Assembly (NCBI GenBank): GCA_001899715.1
Contig: MKWI01000029.1
Coordinates: forward strand, 115,700 to 179,699
From: Sphingobium sp. 66-54
GTDB taxonomy: Bacteria > Pseudomonadota > Alphaproteobacteria > Sphingomonadales > Sphingomonadaceae
DNA: 64,000 nt
Direction of reading: 5' to 3'
In this document: piece by piece, positions 16,299 to 25,084 of the stretch
Layout: every line of letters starts with the position of its first letter
Position numbering within the stretch: the first letter of the stretch is position 1
The notes under the pieces: generated by a model
Told to the model about the DNA's origin: nothing
Seen by the model: the letters and a program-made list of their open reading frames with translations, nothing else
The model's database searches: none
Program-made: the position numbers and the translations under genes

Positions 16299-16826
16299 TT
16301 ATCCACCCTCGCGAAACAGCGCCGCCAGCCGCGTCACCTGCTCGCCGATCACCTGATCCACGGCCGGCGCGATATCCCTGAGCGCGAAGCGGGCATGGCC
16401 GCCCACGACATAATCGGCGCTGATCTTCGTCCCCGTCCCCTCCGGCGAGAGCTGGAAGGTCAGCGTGCCGGTCAGCGCCTCGCCCTGCAATGGGCCGAGC
16501 GCGCCCGCGAGCCGCAGCAGCCGGCCTTTGACGACATGGATCACCCGCGCATGCTCCGCCTCGCCCGCCGCCCAGCGCTCGCAGAAGCAGCCGCCGATCC
16601 TCGGGTCGAGCGACAGATTGGCGGCGTCGCCGGACCAGCTATGCGCCGCCGACCACCAGCGCGCCGGGGCGACGAGCGCCGCCCACACCGCCTCCGGCTG
16701 CGCCGCGACGGCCCGCGCATGGCTCACGGTAAAGCCGCCGTCCGTCGCCTCCGTCACCTCCGCGCCCACGGGGCTCGTCGCCGCAAGCGCCAGCAGCGCC
16801 AGCGCGAGGCCGCCCCGCCGGATCAT
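16299..16826 (-). CDS. SRPBCC-fold protein, exported
   Basis: A 175-residue protein with a signal peptide (MIRRGGLALALLALAATSP). The START/Bet v1-like fold is indicated by RAVAAQPEAVWAALVAPARWWS at the start of the domain and a C-terminal helix DQVIGEQVTRLAALF. Such folds bind hydrophobic ligands. ATG 16826 overlaps the stop of the upstream peptidase (ATGA), so the two are co-translated. A longer frame to 16853 is less likely. Confidence 0.8.
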   Translation of the reverse strand: MIRRGGLALALLALAATSPVGAEVTEATDGGFTVSHARAVAAQPEAVWAALVAPARWWSAAHSWSGDAANLSLDPRIGGCFCERWAAGEAEHARVIHVVKGRLLRLAGALGPLQGEALTGTLTFQLSPEGTGTKISADYVVGGHARFALRDIAPAVDQVIGEQVTRLAALFREGG

Positions 16827-19800
16827 TTGGCGCCCAGCTTGAGGCCGGTCCAATAGGCCGCGAAACTATACATGTCGGCAAACTCGTCGATGATCTTGTC
16901 GACCGGCTTGCCCGATCCGTGGCCGGCCCGCGTCTCGATGCGGATGAGGCGCGGCCGGTCGCCAAGGTCGGCATGCTGGAGCGCGGCGGTATATTTGAAG
17001 CTGTGGCCCGGCACCACGCGGTCATCCGTATCCGCCGTGGCGACGAGGATCGCCGGGTAGCGCACGCCGTCGCGCACATTGTGATAGGGCGAATAGGCGA
17101 TGAGGTTGCGGAAATCCTCCTCCCGGTCGGGATAGCCATAATCGTCCACCCAGTAGCGCCCGGCGGTGAAGCGGTCGAAGCGCAGCATGTCCATCACGCC
17201 CACCACCGGCAGCGCGGCGGCGAACAGGTCCGGCCGCTGATTGACCACCGCGCCCACCAGCAGCCCGCCGTTGGAGCGCCCTTCCACCGCGAGCTGGCCG
17301 GCGCCGGTATAGCCGTTCGCGATCAGATACTCGCCCGCGCTGATGAAATCGTCGAACACATTCTGCTTGTTGGAGAGGCGGCCGGCGTCGTGCCACGCCT
17401 TGCCATACTCCCCGCCGCCGCGCAGGTTGGCGATGGCCAGCACGCCCCCCTGCTCCACCCAGGCGAGCCGCGTCGGCGAGAAGCCCGGCGTCTGCGAAAT
17501 GTTGAACCCGCCATAGCCGTAGAGCAAAGTCGGCGCACCCTTGCCCGCCGCCGCCACATCCTTGCGGCGGACGATGAACATCGGGATCTCCGTCCCGTCC
17601 TTCGAGGGGTAAAAGACCTGCTCGGTGACGAAGGCAGCGGGGTCGAAGGCCAGCCTGGGCTGCGCGAAGATGCCGGTCTCGCCCGTCTCCACGTTGAAGC
17701 GATAGATGGTCGAGGGCGTGGTGAAGCCGGAAAAGGCGAAGAACGTTTCCGGGTCGCCCCATTTGCCACGGAACCCGGCGGCCGACCCGATGCCGGGCAG
17801 CGGCACGTCGCCGCGTGGCCTGCCCTCCAGATCGGCCAGCACCGCCACGGTGCGCGCGTTGGAGAGGTAAGCGAGCACGATGCGGCTGCCGATCATCGAG
17901 GCGCCGACGAGGGTCTGCGCGCGCTCCGGCACCAGCACGCGCATCCGCCGGCCGGGGCGCGCCGCGTCCAGCGTCACCAGTTGCCCGCGCGCGGCGCCGG
18001 CGGTCGTGCGGAAGTAGAGCGTATCGCCGACATTGCCGATGAGCGCCCATTCATAGTCGAAGCCCTTGACCAGCTTGACCGGTCTGGCGCCCTCTTTCTC
18101 CAGCGAGATCAGGGTCAGTTCGTAGCGCTCGTCCGTGCCGGTGCTGGAGGTGATGAGCAGCCAGCGCCCATCATCCGTCACCTTGGCCTGGTGCATCAGA
18201 TCGGGCCGCTTGGGCGTCTCGTAGATCAGCCGGTCCTGCGCCTGTGGGGTGCCGACCGTGTGGAACCAGATGCGCTGGTTCTCCACCGTCGCCTGGAACT
18301 TGTCGCCATCCGCCGGCGGGTCGAAGCGCGAATAATAGAAGCCGGTGCCCGCATGGCTCCAGCTCAGCTCGGAGAATTTGACCCACTGCACCACGTCGTC
18401 CAGCGTCTTGCCGCTCGCTACGTCGATGGTGTGGAGCACGCGCCAATCCGTGCCGCCGTCCTGCACCGCATAGAGCAGGTAGCGCCCGTCCTCGGAGGGG
18501 AGCCACTCGGCCAGCGCCGTCGCACCGTCCGCCGCGAAGCCATTGGGGTCGAGCAGCAGGCGCTGCGGCCCGTCCAGCCCCTCGCGCACGTAGAGCGGGG
18601 ACTGGTTCTGCAAGCCGGAATTGCGCGTGTAGAAATAGCGGTTGCCCGCCTTGCGCGGCGTGCCGAAGCGTTCGTAGCTGTAGAGGGCCGCCATACGCGC
18701 GCGGAGCGCCTCGCGACCCGGCAGCGCCTTGAGATAGGCGAAGGTCGCCTCATTCTCCGCCTCCACCCACTGCCGCACGTCCGCATCGACCCGCACGTCG
18801 TTCTCAAGCCAGCGATAGGGGTCCGCCACCGCCACGCCGAACTGCGTCTCGACCAGAGCCTGCCGCCGCGTCGCCGGATAAGCGGGCAGCTTGATGGGCG
18901 GCGCGGCGTGGATTGCGGTTGCGGCTGTGGTCGCGGTCATAGTCGCAGTCGCAGCCGAGGCCGATGACCCGGCCGGCGCAGCGGTCGCAACCGGCGCCAC
19001 GGTCGCAGCCGAATCCGGCTCTGAGGCCATTGTCGAACCCGAATCCCCGGCTGACGCAGCGGTCGCAACCGGCGCCACGGTCGTAGCCGAAGCCGGCTCA
19101 GAAGCCATCGTCGAACCCGGATCCCCGGCCGACACAGCGGTCACAACCGGCGCCACGGTCGTAGCCGAAGCCGGCTCAGAAGCCATCGTCGAACCCGAAT
19201 CCCCGGCCGACCCCGAGGTCAGCACTGCGGCCGAATCCGGGTCCGGCTCCGAAACCGGGCTCGTCGCCAAAGCCAAAGCCGTGTCCGATGCCTGAGCCGG
19301 CGTCGCGCTCAAAACGAAAGCCGGGCCTGTGGCCCATGCTCGGGCCGGCGCTTCCATCGAAGCCGGCGCCAACGCTGCGCTGGCCGAGGTCGACCTCATG
19401 GCCGAGGGCGGAGCCAACGCTACGGTCGCCGAAGCAAAGCTGATGGTCGACGCTGGCGCCAGCGCTGCGGCCGGAGGCACCGTCATGGCCGAAGCCCGCG
19501 CCAGCGCCGCGGCCGGAGGCGCCGTCATGGTCGAAGCCGGCGCCAGCACTGCGACCGGAGGCACCGACATGGTCGAAGCCCGCGCCAGCGCTGCGACCGG
19601 AGGCACCGTCATGGTCGAAGCCGGCGCCAGCGCTGCGACCGGAGGCGCCGTCATGGTCGAAGCCCGCGCCAGCGCTGCGACCAGAGGCACCGTCATGGTC
19701 GAAGCCCGCGCCAGCGCTGCGACCGGAGACACCGTCATGGTCGAAGCCGGTGCCAGCGCTGCGACCGGAGACACCGTCATGGTCGAAGCCGGTGCCAGCG

Positions 19801-20296
19801 CTGCGACCGGAGGCACCGTCATGGTCGAAGCCGGCGCAGAGGCCGAGATCGAGACTGTAGCCGGAGCCGAAGTCGCGGCCTGCATCTGGACTGGTGCCAT
19901 GGGCAAGGGCGAGGGCGAAACCGTGGTGGCGGTCAAGACTGGCGGCGGCGGCGCGGTCGAAACCGCAACCGCAACCATAGCTGGGCTCGACGCCGAGATC
20001 GCAGCCGGGGCCGAAGCCGAAGCCGGAGCCAAATTCGAAGCCAGGGCCGAATCTGAATTCGAAGCCAGAGCCGAAACCGAAACCGAAGTGGGCGCCGGAA
20101 CCGGAGCTAAAGCCGAAGTCGAAGCCGAGGTAGCCACCGGAACCAACGTCTCAACCGGCACCGGAGTTGTGGTCGCCCGTCCGTCGCGCGCAATGCTCAT
20201 CGTGTCCGCATCCCCATTGGTACCCACCTGCGCCTGCGCCCCCACGCCGAGCAGCGCGCAACCGGCCAGACGCGCAAGGGTAGAGAAGCGAGGCAT
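16823..20296 (-). CDS. prolyl oligopeptidase (S9A) with a ~460-residue Ala/Ser/Thr/Pro repeat extension
   Basis: 1,157 residues; ordinary S9A enzymes have about 700. A signal peptide (ending GVGAQA) is followed by a low-complexity extension to about residue 460, then the complete peptidase from IKLPAYPATRRQALVE at 468: a beta-propeller, then the hydrolase domain with Ser1008 in EGRSNGGLL, Asp in ADTDDRVVPGHS and His1126 in TRAGHGSGKP. It should cleave short peptides after proline in the periplasm or outside. The extension is built from 14-residue units (ASTMTVPPVAALAP type) and 26-residue units (GSTMASEPASATTVAPV type), with no cysteines noticed. It may be a stalk, spacer or cell-surface linker. 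The frame is intact across all repeats, indicating selection for length in multiples of three. The SRPBCC gene overlaps downstream. Confidence 0.9.
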   Translation of the reverse strand: MPRFSTLARLAGCALLGVGAQAQVGTNGDADTMSIARDGRATTTPVPVETLVPVATSASTSALAPVPAPTSVSVSALASNSDSALASNLAPASASAPAAISASSPAMVAVAVSTAPPPPVLTATTVSPSPLPMAPVQMQAATSAPATVSISASAPASTMTVPPVAALAPASTMTVSPVAALAPASTMTVSPVAALARASTMTVPLVAALARASTMTAPPVAALAPASTMTVPPVAALARASTMSVPPVAVLAPASTMTAPPAAALARASAMTVPPAAALAPASTISFASATVALAPPSAMRSTSASAALAPASMEAPARAWATGPAFVLSATPAQASDTALALATSPVSEPDPDSAAVLTSGSAGDSGSTMASEPASATTVAPVVTAVSAGDPGSTMASEPASATTVAPVATAASAGDSGSTMASEPDSAATVAPVATAAPAGSSASAATATMTATTAATAIHAAPPIKLPAYPATRRQALVETQFGVAVADPYRWLENDVRVDADVRQWVEAENEATFAYLKALPGREALRARMAALYSYERFGTPRKAGNRYFYTRNSGLQNQSPLYVREGLDGPQRLLLDPNGFAADGATALAEWLPSEDGRYLLYAVQDGGTDWRVLHTIDVASGKTLDDVVQWVKFSELSWSHAGTGFYYSRFDPPADGDKFQATVENQRIWFHTVGTPQAQDRLIYETPKRPDLMHQAKVTDDGRWLLITSSTGTDERYELTLISLEKEGARPVKLVKGFDYEWALIGNVGDTLYFRTTAGAARGQLVTLDAARPGRRMRVLVPERAQTLVGASMIGSRIVLAYLSNARTVAVLADLEGRPRGDVPLPGIGSAAGFRGKWGDPETFFAFSGFTTPSTIYRFNVETGETGIFAQPRLAFDPAAFVTEQVFYPSKDGTEIPMFIVRRKDVAAAGKGAPTLLYGYGGFNISQTPGFSPTRLAWVEQGGVLAIANLRGGGEYGKAWHDAGRLSNKQNVFDDFISAGEYLIANGYTGAGQLAVEGRSNGGLLVGAVVNQRPDLFAAALPVVGVMDMLRFDRFTAGRYWVDDYGYPDREEDFRNLIAYSPYHNVRDGVRYPAILVATADTDDRVVPGHSFKYTAALQHADLGDRPRLIRIETRAGHGSGKPVDKIIDEFADMYSFAAYWTGLKLGAK
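18972..19212. repeat. 78-bp tandem repeat (coding)
   Basis: Units start at 19023, 19101 and 19179 (exact 78-base period), with a partial copy before. It encodes the 26-residue repeats of the peptidase extension. Confidence 0.9.
19458..19835. repeat. 42-bp minisatellite, nine units (coding)
   Basis: Nine consecutive 42-base units start at 19458, 19500, 19542, 19584, 19626, 19668, 19710, 19752 and 19794. Each contains GTCATGGTCGAAGCC or a close variant. It encodes the 14-residue repeats of the prolyl oligopeptidase extension. The period is a multiple of three, so copy-number change preserves the frame. Confidence 0.93.
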
Positions 20297-20462
20297 TGCA
20301 GTGTCTTTCCTGTATCGGTTGCCGGCGGCTCACCCCGACAATAACCCATCGCGGGCGGATTGGGAGCGGGGTGGCAGTAATTTCCGGAACATGGGAGAAG
20401 ATCACGTCCGGAGCGCCAGAATCCCTAAAAATCCAATTATTTCCAGCAACTTAAACACGAAA

Positions 20463-20490
20463 AATCCCGCCGGAACCACCCGGCGGGATT
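20463..20490 (-). terminator. Rho-independent terminator after rplQ
   Basis: An 11-bp perfect stem (AATCCCGCCGG with its complement), six-base loop, then TTTTT on the minus strand. It lies 30 bases beyond the rplQ stop and ends the ribosomal operon; it also separates it from the peptidase gene. Confidence 0.9.
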
Positions 20491-20519
20491 CTCGAATCAT
20501 AGGCTAAAACCGTGCAGGC

Positions 20520-20945
20520 TCAAGCTGTCTCCAGCTCGTCCTCCTCAACGCTCTGCACCGGCCCGCTGTCCTGTCCCTTGGCAGAGACATCGCGATCGAC
20601 CAACTCGATGATCGCGATCGGTGCCGCGTCGGAAGCGCGGACCCCCGCTTTGACGACGCGTGTATAGCCGCCGTTGCGGTCCGCATAACGCGCGGCCAGC
20701 ACGTCGAACAGCTTGGCAAGCTGCGTCTCGTCGAGCAGGCGGGCATGCGCCAGACGCCGGTTGGAAAGGCCGCCACGCTTGGCCAGCGTAATCAGCTTCT
20801 CGACATAAGGGCGAAGCTCCTTCGCCTTGGGCACAGTCGTGGTGATCTGCTCATGCTTGATGAGCGCCGCCGCGAGATTGCGGAGCAGCGCGGTGCGGTG
20901 CCCGCTGGCACGCTGGAGCTTCCGACCGCTAATTTTATGACGCAT
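20520..20945 (-). CDS. rplQ: 50S ribosomal protein L17
   Basis: 141 residues; the N-terminus [20 protein letters not shown] and [15 protein letters not shown] are diagnostic for L17 at the exit-tunnel side of the large subunit. The acidic tail (VEEDELETA) is a typical alphaproteobacterial extension. Last gene of the rpsM-rpsK-rpoA-rplQ group. Confidence 0.98.
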   Translation of the reverse strand: MRHKISGRKLQRASGHRTALLRNLAAALIKHEQITTTVPKAKELRPYVEKLITLAKRGGLSNRRLAHARLLDETQLAKLFDVLAARYADRNGGYTRVVKAGVRASDAAPIAIIELVDRDVSAKGQDSGPVQSVEEDELETA

Positions 20946-21073
20946 GGTTCCATCCTTCGTTCGTTAGGGGCCCGTATGAGGTAGCCCGGACCAGGCGGTG
21001 CTTGGCAAAGGGCCACCGCCGACAACCCCGTGCGCCACCGCGACCTTCAGTCGCAACGACGCCTCGTTCCAGA

Positions 21074-22132
21074 TCAGCCGAGCAGTTCTTGCTCCAGCTT
21101 CTTGGCGATCTCCTCGATATTCTCCGGCGGCCAGCCGGGAATATCCATGCCCAGACGCAGCCCCATGGACGAGAGCACTTCCTTGATCTCGTTGAGGCTC
21201 TTGCGGCCGAAGTTCGGCGTGCGGAGCATTTCGGCCTCGGTCTTCTGGACGAGGTCGCCAATGTAGATGATGTTGTCGTTCTTGAGGCAGTTGGCGCTGC
21301 GTACCGACAGTTCCAGTTCGTCCACCTTCTTGAGCAGGTAGCGGTTGATCTGGTTGGTGTCGCCCTCGCCTTCCTCGGCCGTAGCCGCCGTCGCACCACT
21401 CGGCGCCGCGCTCGGAAGCTGGTCCTCGAAGTGGACGAAGAGCTGGAGCTGGTCTTGCAGGATACGCGCGGCATAGGCCACCGCGTCCTCCGGCGTCACC
21501 GTGCCATCGGTCTCGATGGTCAGGTTGAGGCGGTCATAGTCCAGTTCCTGGCCGATACGCGCATTCTCGACCTTGTAGGCCACCTGCCGCACCGGCGAGT
21601 AGAGCGCGTCAACCGGGATGAGGCCGATCGGCGCATCGGCCGGGCGGTTGTTGACGGCAGGGACATAGCCCTTGCCCGTGTCGCAGGTCAGCTCCATGTT
21701 GAACGAGGCGCCCTCATCCAGCCGGCAGATCACCAGATCGGGGTTCATCACCTGGATGTCGCCGGTCACGGCGATATCGCCTGCCTTCACGTCCGCCGGG
21801 CCAGTTGCGGAGAGCTGCAGGCGGCGAGGTCCCTCGCCTTCCATCTTAAGCGCGATCTGCTTCACGTTGAGCACGATGTCGGTCACGTCCTCACGGACGC
21901 CCGCGAGGCTGGAGAATTCATGCAGCACATTCTCGATCTTGATCGACGTGACCGCCGCTCCCTGCAACGAGGAAAGCAGTACCCGGCGAAGCGCGTTGCC
22001 CAGCGTCAGGCCGAAACCGCGCTCAAGCGGCTCGGCGACGAAGATCGCACGGCGCTTCGGGTCGCCCCCCGCCTTGATCTCAAGGCTGTTGGGCTTCTTC
22101 AATTCCTGCCAGTTCTTGATGTTGACAGTCAT
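21074..22132 (-). CDS. rpoA: RNA polymerase alpha subunit
   Basis: 352 residues. The N-terminal assembly domain contains [20 protein letters not shown] and [17 protein letters not shown]; the C-terminal DNA-contact domain has [19 protein letters not shown] and [20 protein letters not shown] linker with an Ala/Glu-rich insert joins them. A large hairpin at 22207-22254 separates it from rpsK. Confidence 0.98.
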   Translation of the reverse strand: MTVNIKNWQELKKPNSLEIKAGGDPKRRAIFVAEPLERGFGLTLGNALRRVLLSSLQGAAVTSIKIENVLHEFSSLAGVREDVTDIVLNVKQIALKMEGEGPRRLQLSATGPADVKAGDIAVTGDIQVMNPDLVICRLDEGASFNMELTCDTGKGYVPAVNNRPADAPIGLIPVDALYSPVRQVAYKVENARIGQELDYDRLNLTIETDGTVTPEDAVAYAARILQDQLQLFVHFEDQLPSAAPSGATAATAEEGEGDTNQINRYLLKKVDELELSVRSANCLKNDNIIYIGDLVQKTEAEMLRTPNFGRKSLNEIKEVLSSMGLRLGMDIPGWPPENIEEIAKKLEQELLG

Positions 22133-22206
22133 GTATTTCCCCTGGGAGTTGGGCGGAGGTCGGCGAGGTGAGCAGCTGGTCCCCGGCCCCGGCCATACAA
22201 AAGGTT

Positions 22207-22254
22207 CCGGGCGGCGAACGGTTCATCCATGCATTGATGGACCGTTCCGCCCGG
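22207..22254 (-). terminator. large hairpin between rpsK and rpoA
   Basis: The arms CCGGGCG / CGCCCGG flank inner arms AACGGT / ACCGTT and CATC / GATG, with an ATGCAT centre. On the minus strand it is followed by AACCTTTTG, a weak T-tract. It could attenuate transcription into rpoA or process the mRNA. Confidence 0.5.
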
Positions 22255-22262
22255 CGGCTCCG

Positions 22263-22652
22263 TCAGACGCGGCGGCGCTTGGACGGCCGCACGCCATTGT
22301 GCGGGATCGGCGTCACGTCGCGGATGGAGGTGATGGTGAAACCGACCGCCTGCAGCGCCCGCAGCGCCGATTCGCGGCCCGAACCCGGCCCCTTCACTTC
22401 CACCTCAAGGGTGCGCACGCCATGCTCGGCCGCCTTGCGGCCCGCATCCTCGGCGCAGACCTGCGCCGCATAGGGGGTCGACTTGCGCGAGCCCTTGAAG
22501 CCCATCATGCCGGCCGACGACCAACTGATCGCATTGCCCTGCGCGTCGGTGATCGTGACCATAGTGTTGTTGAAGCTGGCGTTCACATGCGCGACGCCGG
22601 CCGAGATGTTCTTGCGTTCGCGCCTGCGAATACGCTGCGGTTCCCGTGCCAT
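22263..22652 (-). CDS. rpsK: 30S ribosomal protein S11
   Basis: 129 residues with the S11 core [40 protein letters not shown] and the C-terminal [10 protein letters not shown]. It forms part of the platform near the mRNA exit. Confidence 0.98.
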   Translation of the reverse strand: MAREPQRIRRRERKNISAGVAHVNASFNNTMVTITDAQGNAISWSSAGMMGFKGSRKSTPYAAQVCAEDAGRKAAEHGVRTLEVEVKGPGSGRESALRALQAVGFTITSIRDVTPIPHNGVRPSKRRRV

Positions 22653-22733
22653 CTGCTGATATCCCTATTCGAAACTGGTTGAGCGGGAGGCGGTCCTTGC
22701 GGCTCGCGCCTCCAGCGACGAAGAAGCGCGTGG

Positions 22734-23102
22734 TTACTTCTTCTTGCCCGCGATCGGCTTGGCCTTGCCCTTGCGGGTGCGCGCATTTGTGTGCGTGCGC
22801 TGGCCGCGAACCGGCAGGCCCTTGCGGTGACGCAGGCCGCGATAGCAGGCCAGGTCCATCAGGCGCTTGATGTTCATCGCGGTCTGACGGCGCAGGTCGC
22901 CCTCGACCGTCAGGTCAGCGTCGATGGCTTCACGGATCTGCAGCACCTCGGCGTCGCTGAGGTCCTGCACGCGGCGGCTATGGTCGATACCCAGCTTGTC
23001 CGCGATGGTGACGGCCGTCTTGGGGCCGATGCCGTGAATATAGGTGAGCGCGACGATCACGCGCTTGTTGGTCGGGATATTGACGCCCGCAATACGTGCC
23101 AT
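22734..23102 (-). CDS. rpsM: 30S ribosomal protein S13
   Basis: 122 residues starting [15 protein letters not shown]; the central [17 protein letters not shown] and the basic tail [18 protein letters not shown] identify S13 in the small-subunit head. In most alphaproteobacteria adk lies directly upstream; here two unrelated genes intervene, so it needs its own promoter. Confidence 0.98.
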   Translation of the reverse strand: MARIAGVNIPTNKRVIVALTYIHGIGPKTAVTIADKLGIDHSRRVQDLSDAEVLQIREAIDADLTVEGDLRRQTAMNIKRLMDLACYRGLRHRKGLPVRGQRTHTNARTRKGKAKPIAGKKK

Positions 23103-23233
23103 ATTGACTGTTTCTCCATGCTCCACAGGGCGTTGGCGGACGCCCCATCTCGACGCGTTTTGACCCTGGACGCAAAAAGGACGGCGGGCGCTCGCACGCG
23201 CTGCCGTTTGACCTAGTGTCTCGGGATCGGCGG

Positions 23234-23262
23234 GCGATACCGCGAGTCGGCAAATGAGTCAA
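23234..23262 (-). promoter_or_regulatory. candidate promoter for rpsM-rplQ
   Basis: On the minus strand TTGACT (23262-23257), 17 bases, TATCGC (23239-23234), about 130 bases before rpsM. The -35 is good and the -10 weak. Since rpsM is cut off from adk by foreign genes, a promoter is required in this gap. Confidence 0.4.
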
Positions 23263-23440
23263 TGGCGGCAATCCCGGGAGGATGCACCTCGAGACTGGGA
23301 TGCCCTCACCCGGCCGACCGGGACGCGCACCTTCCCCAGCGGCCCCGGAACCGATTACTGGTCACATCTGTCTCAACAGATACGTCGCATCGTCGGCCGG
23401 ATGCTTTGGCCCTACACCCTGATGTGAGCGATAAGGGCTA

Positions 23441-23475
23441 CATATCGGTGCGATCAGCATAGCAGCACCGATATG
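23441..23475. repeat. 11-bp perfect inverted repeat upstream of the flippase gene
   Basis: CATATCGGTGC (23441-23451) and GCACCGATATG (23465-23475) flank a 13-base loop; the pairing extends imperfectly outward (ATAAGGGCTA / TAGCCTAT). No T-run follows on either strand. It may be an operator, a transcript-end hairpin, or a boundary mark of the inserted segment. Confidence 0.6.
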
Positions 23476-23654
23476 CGATAGCCTATTCAGGTAACACAAA
23501 GGGTAGCAGTCCGTTTCTTTAGGGCATGAGGCGCGTCGCCAACAGCCTATCCTTGCATGAAGGCTCTGCAGCTAATGAAACGCGCACAGATCGACTTTTC
23601 GGTATAAGGCGCCCGCTGAATCGGCATGGTGGAGCTTATGGTTTGGGCTATCTA

Positions 23655-25049
23655 ATGATCGAAGCACTGAGCAAACGGCTTCGACATGCCGTGATCCATA
23701 CGAAAGACACGCTCCATAGCGACACGTTGCGCGGCAAGATTTTCCGCAACGTCGGTTGGATGGGGGTGGGCTACAGTGCGGAACTCGTGCTCCGCTTCAT
23801 TTCGACGCTCATTTTAACGCGCATACTCGATCCGAGCGCTTATGGCCTCATCACTACCGTGATGGTTTTTCTGACCTTTGCGGCCATGCTATCCGATCTC
23901 GGCCTAAGGCCGATCATGCTCACTGATTCGCGCGGTGATGACAAGAATTTCCTAGGCATATTATGGACCATACAAATCCTGCGTGGCTTTGCCCTGGCCG
24001 TTATTATGGCAGTCACGGCCTTGATCTGGCAGTATTGGCAGGCGAAGGGCTGGATCAATTCTACCAACAATTACGCTGATCCACTCTTGCCACAACTATT
24101 GCTACTCATGGGTTTCTCGCTCGCTGTAACCGGTTTCAACAGTTTGAACGAATTTCGTGCTATCCGGCACCTCGAAGCAGATAGAATCTCCCGCCTTGAT
24201 ATCGCCAGCCGTATCCTAGGCACGATGATCACCATCGTACTGGTCGTCATTTTCCGCTCGGTCTGGGGAATGGCCATAGCGATCATGGCCAATGCCGCTC
24301 TACGGGTCGTTTTGACCCATCGTTACCTGCCTGGCCCCTCGATGGCTTTCGACATCAACTGGCCTGAAATCCGCAAAGTCCTTTCGACATCCCGCTGGAT
24401 CGCGCTCAACTCGGCCTTGGTCGTCATCGCCGCCCAAGCCGACAAGGTTCTGATCGGCTATCATTTCGGCGTCGAAATACTCGGCATCTATGCGATTGCG
24501 CTGACGCTCTTCACCAGCGCCTCGGCGTTGGTAAATCGAGTCAATATGAGCATGGGGATCCCGGTTCTACGGGAGTTGGGGGACAGGTCTGTCGAGGACC
24601 AACGACGAGCTTACTACAAATTTCGTTTACCCATTGATCTCTATTGCCTGACCGTCGGCTGCGGCATGGTCCTTCTTGGCCCTATCTTCTTCAAGATCGC
24701 CTACGATTCCCGCTATGAGACAGGTGGGCTGTTTCTGGCCTACCTCGGCATCAAGATCATCCTGATGCCATTGCTACTCTACGGCAACTTCTTGATGACG
24801 AAGCTTCGTTTCAAGATGACCTCGCTCATTAGCTTGTTCCGCAGTGCGATTTTTCTATCCGCAATGGGCGTTGCTATGTGGTTCAACTCCATTGAAGCCA
24901 TGGTGCTCTGCATCGCCCTTGATCGCTTGCCAGAAATCCTACTCTATATCTTTTATCGTCGAGCCGGCGTTCGCTTGGATGGGAGACGTGACGGCATATT
25001 GCTACTCGCCGCGACCGTCGCAACTTTCTATATTATCTTAATGTACTGA
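23655..25049 (+). CDS. Wzx-like polysaccharide flippase (MATE/MVF superfamily)
   Basis: About 464 residues with 12 or more predicted membrane helices. The N-terminal pattern NVGWMGVGYSAELVLRFIST and LTRILDPSAYGLITT is that of lipopolysaccharide biosynthesis/O-antigen flippases, which move undecaprenyl-linked oligosaccharides across the inner membrane. The start is uncertain: ATG 23655 gives MIEALSKRLRH and has a poor RBS; the open frame extends to 23526. Codons are clearly more AT-rich than those of the flanking ribosomal genes, suggesting transfer. It is convergent with the sulfotransferase gene. Confidence 0.85.
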   Translation: MIEALSKRLRHAVIHTKDTLHSDTLRGKIFRNVGWMGVGYSAELVLRFISTLILTRILDPSAYGLITTVMVFLTFAAMLSDLGLRPIMLTDSRGDDKNFLGILWTIQILRGFALAVIMAVTALIWQYWQAKGWINSTNNYADPLLPQLLLLMGFSLAVTGFNSLNEFRAIRHLEADRISRLDIASRILGTMITIVLVVIFRSVWGMAIAIMANAALRVVLTHRYLPGPSMAFDINWPEIRKVLSTSRWIALNSALVVIAAQADKVLIGYHFGVEILGIYAIALTLFTSASALVNRVNMSMGIPVLRELGDRSVEDQRRAYYKFRLPIDLYCLTVGCGMVLLGPIFFKIAYDSRYETGGLFLAYLGIKIILMPLLLYGNFLMTKLRFKMTSLISLFRSAIFLSAMGVAMWFNSIEAMVLCIALDRLPEILLYIFYRRAGVRLDGRRDGILLLAATVATFYIILMY

Positions 25050-25084
25050 TCGTGGGGCCCTCGGGGCAATCTTCCGCCCAGCGC

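Noticed and set aside
16919..18967. 682-codon plus-strand open frame opposite the prolyl oligopeptidase
   Set aside because: It is the antisense of a clear catalytic domain; GC-rich codon bias leaves the opposite frame open. The translation is His/Arg-rich with no family.
19458..19835. Regular repeats that might suggest a CRISPR array
   Set aside because: The 42-bp units are contiguous with no spacers and lie in frame in a coding sequence.
19329..20507. 392-codon plus-strand frame with EARASAATGGTVM-type repeats
   Set aside because: It is the antisense of the 42-bp minisatellite. The minus frame has the signal peptide and peptidase; this one has neither.
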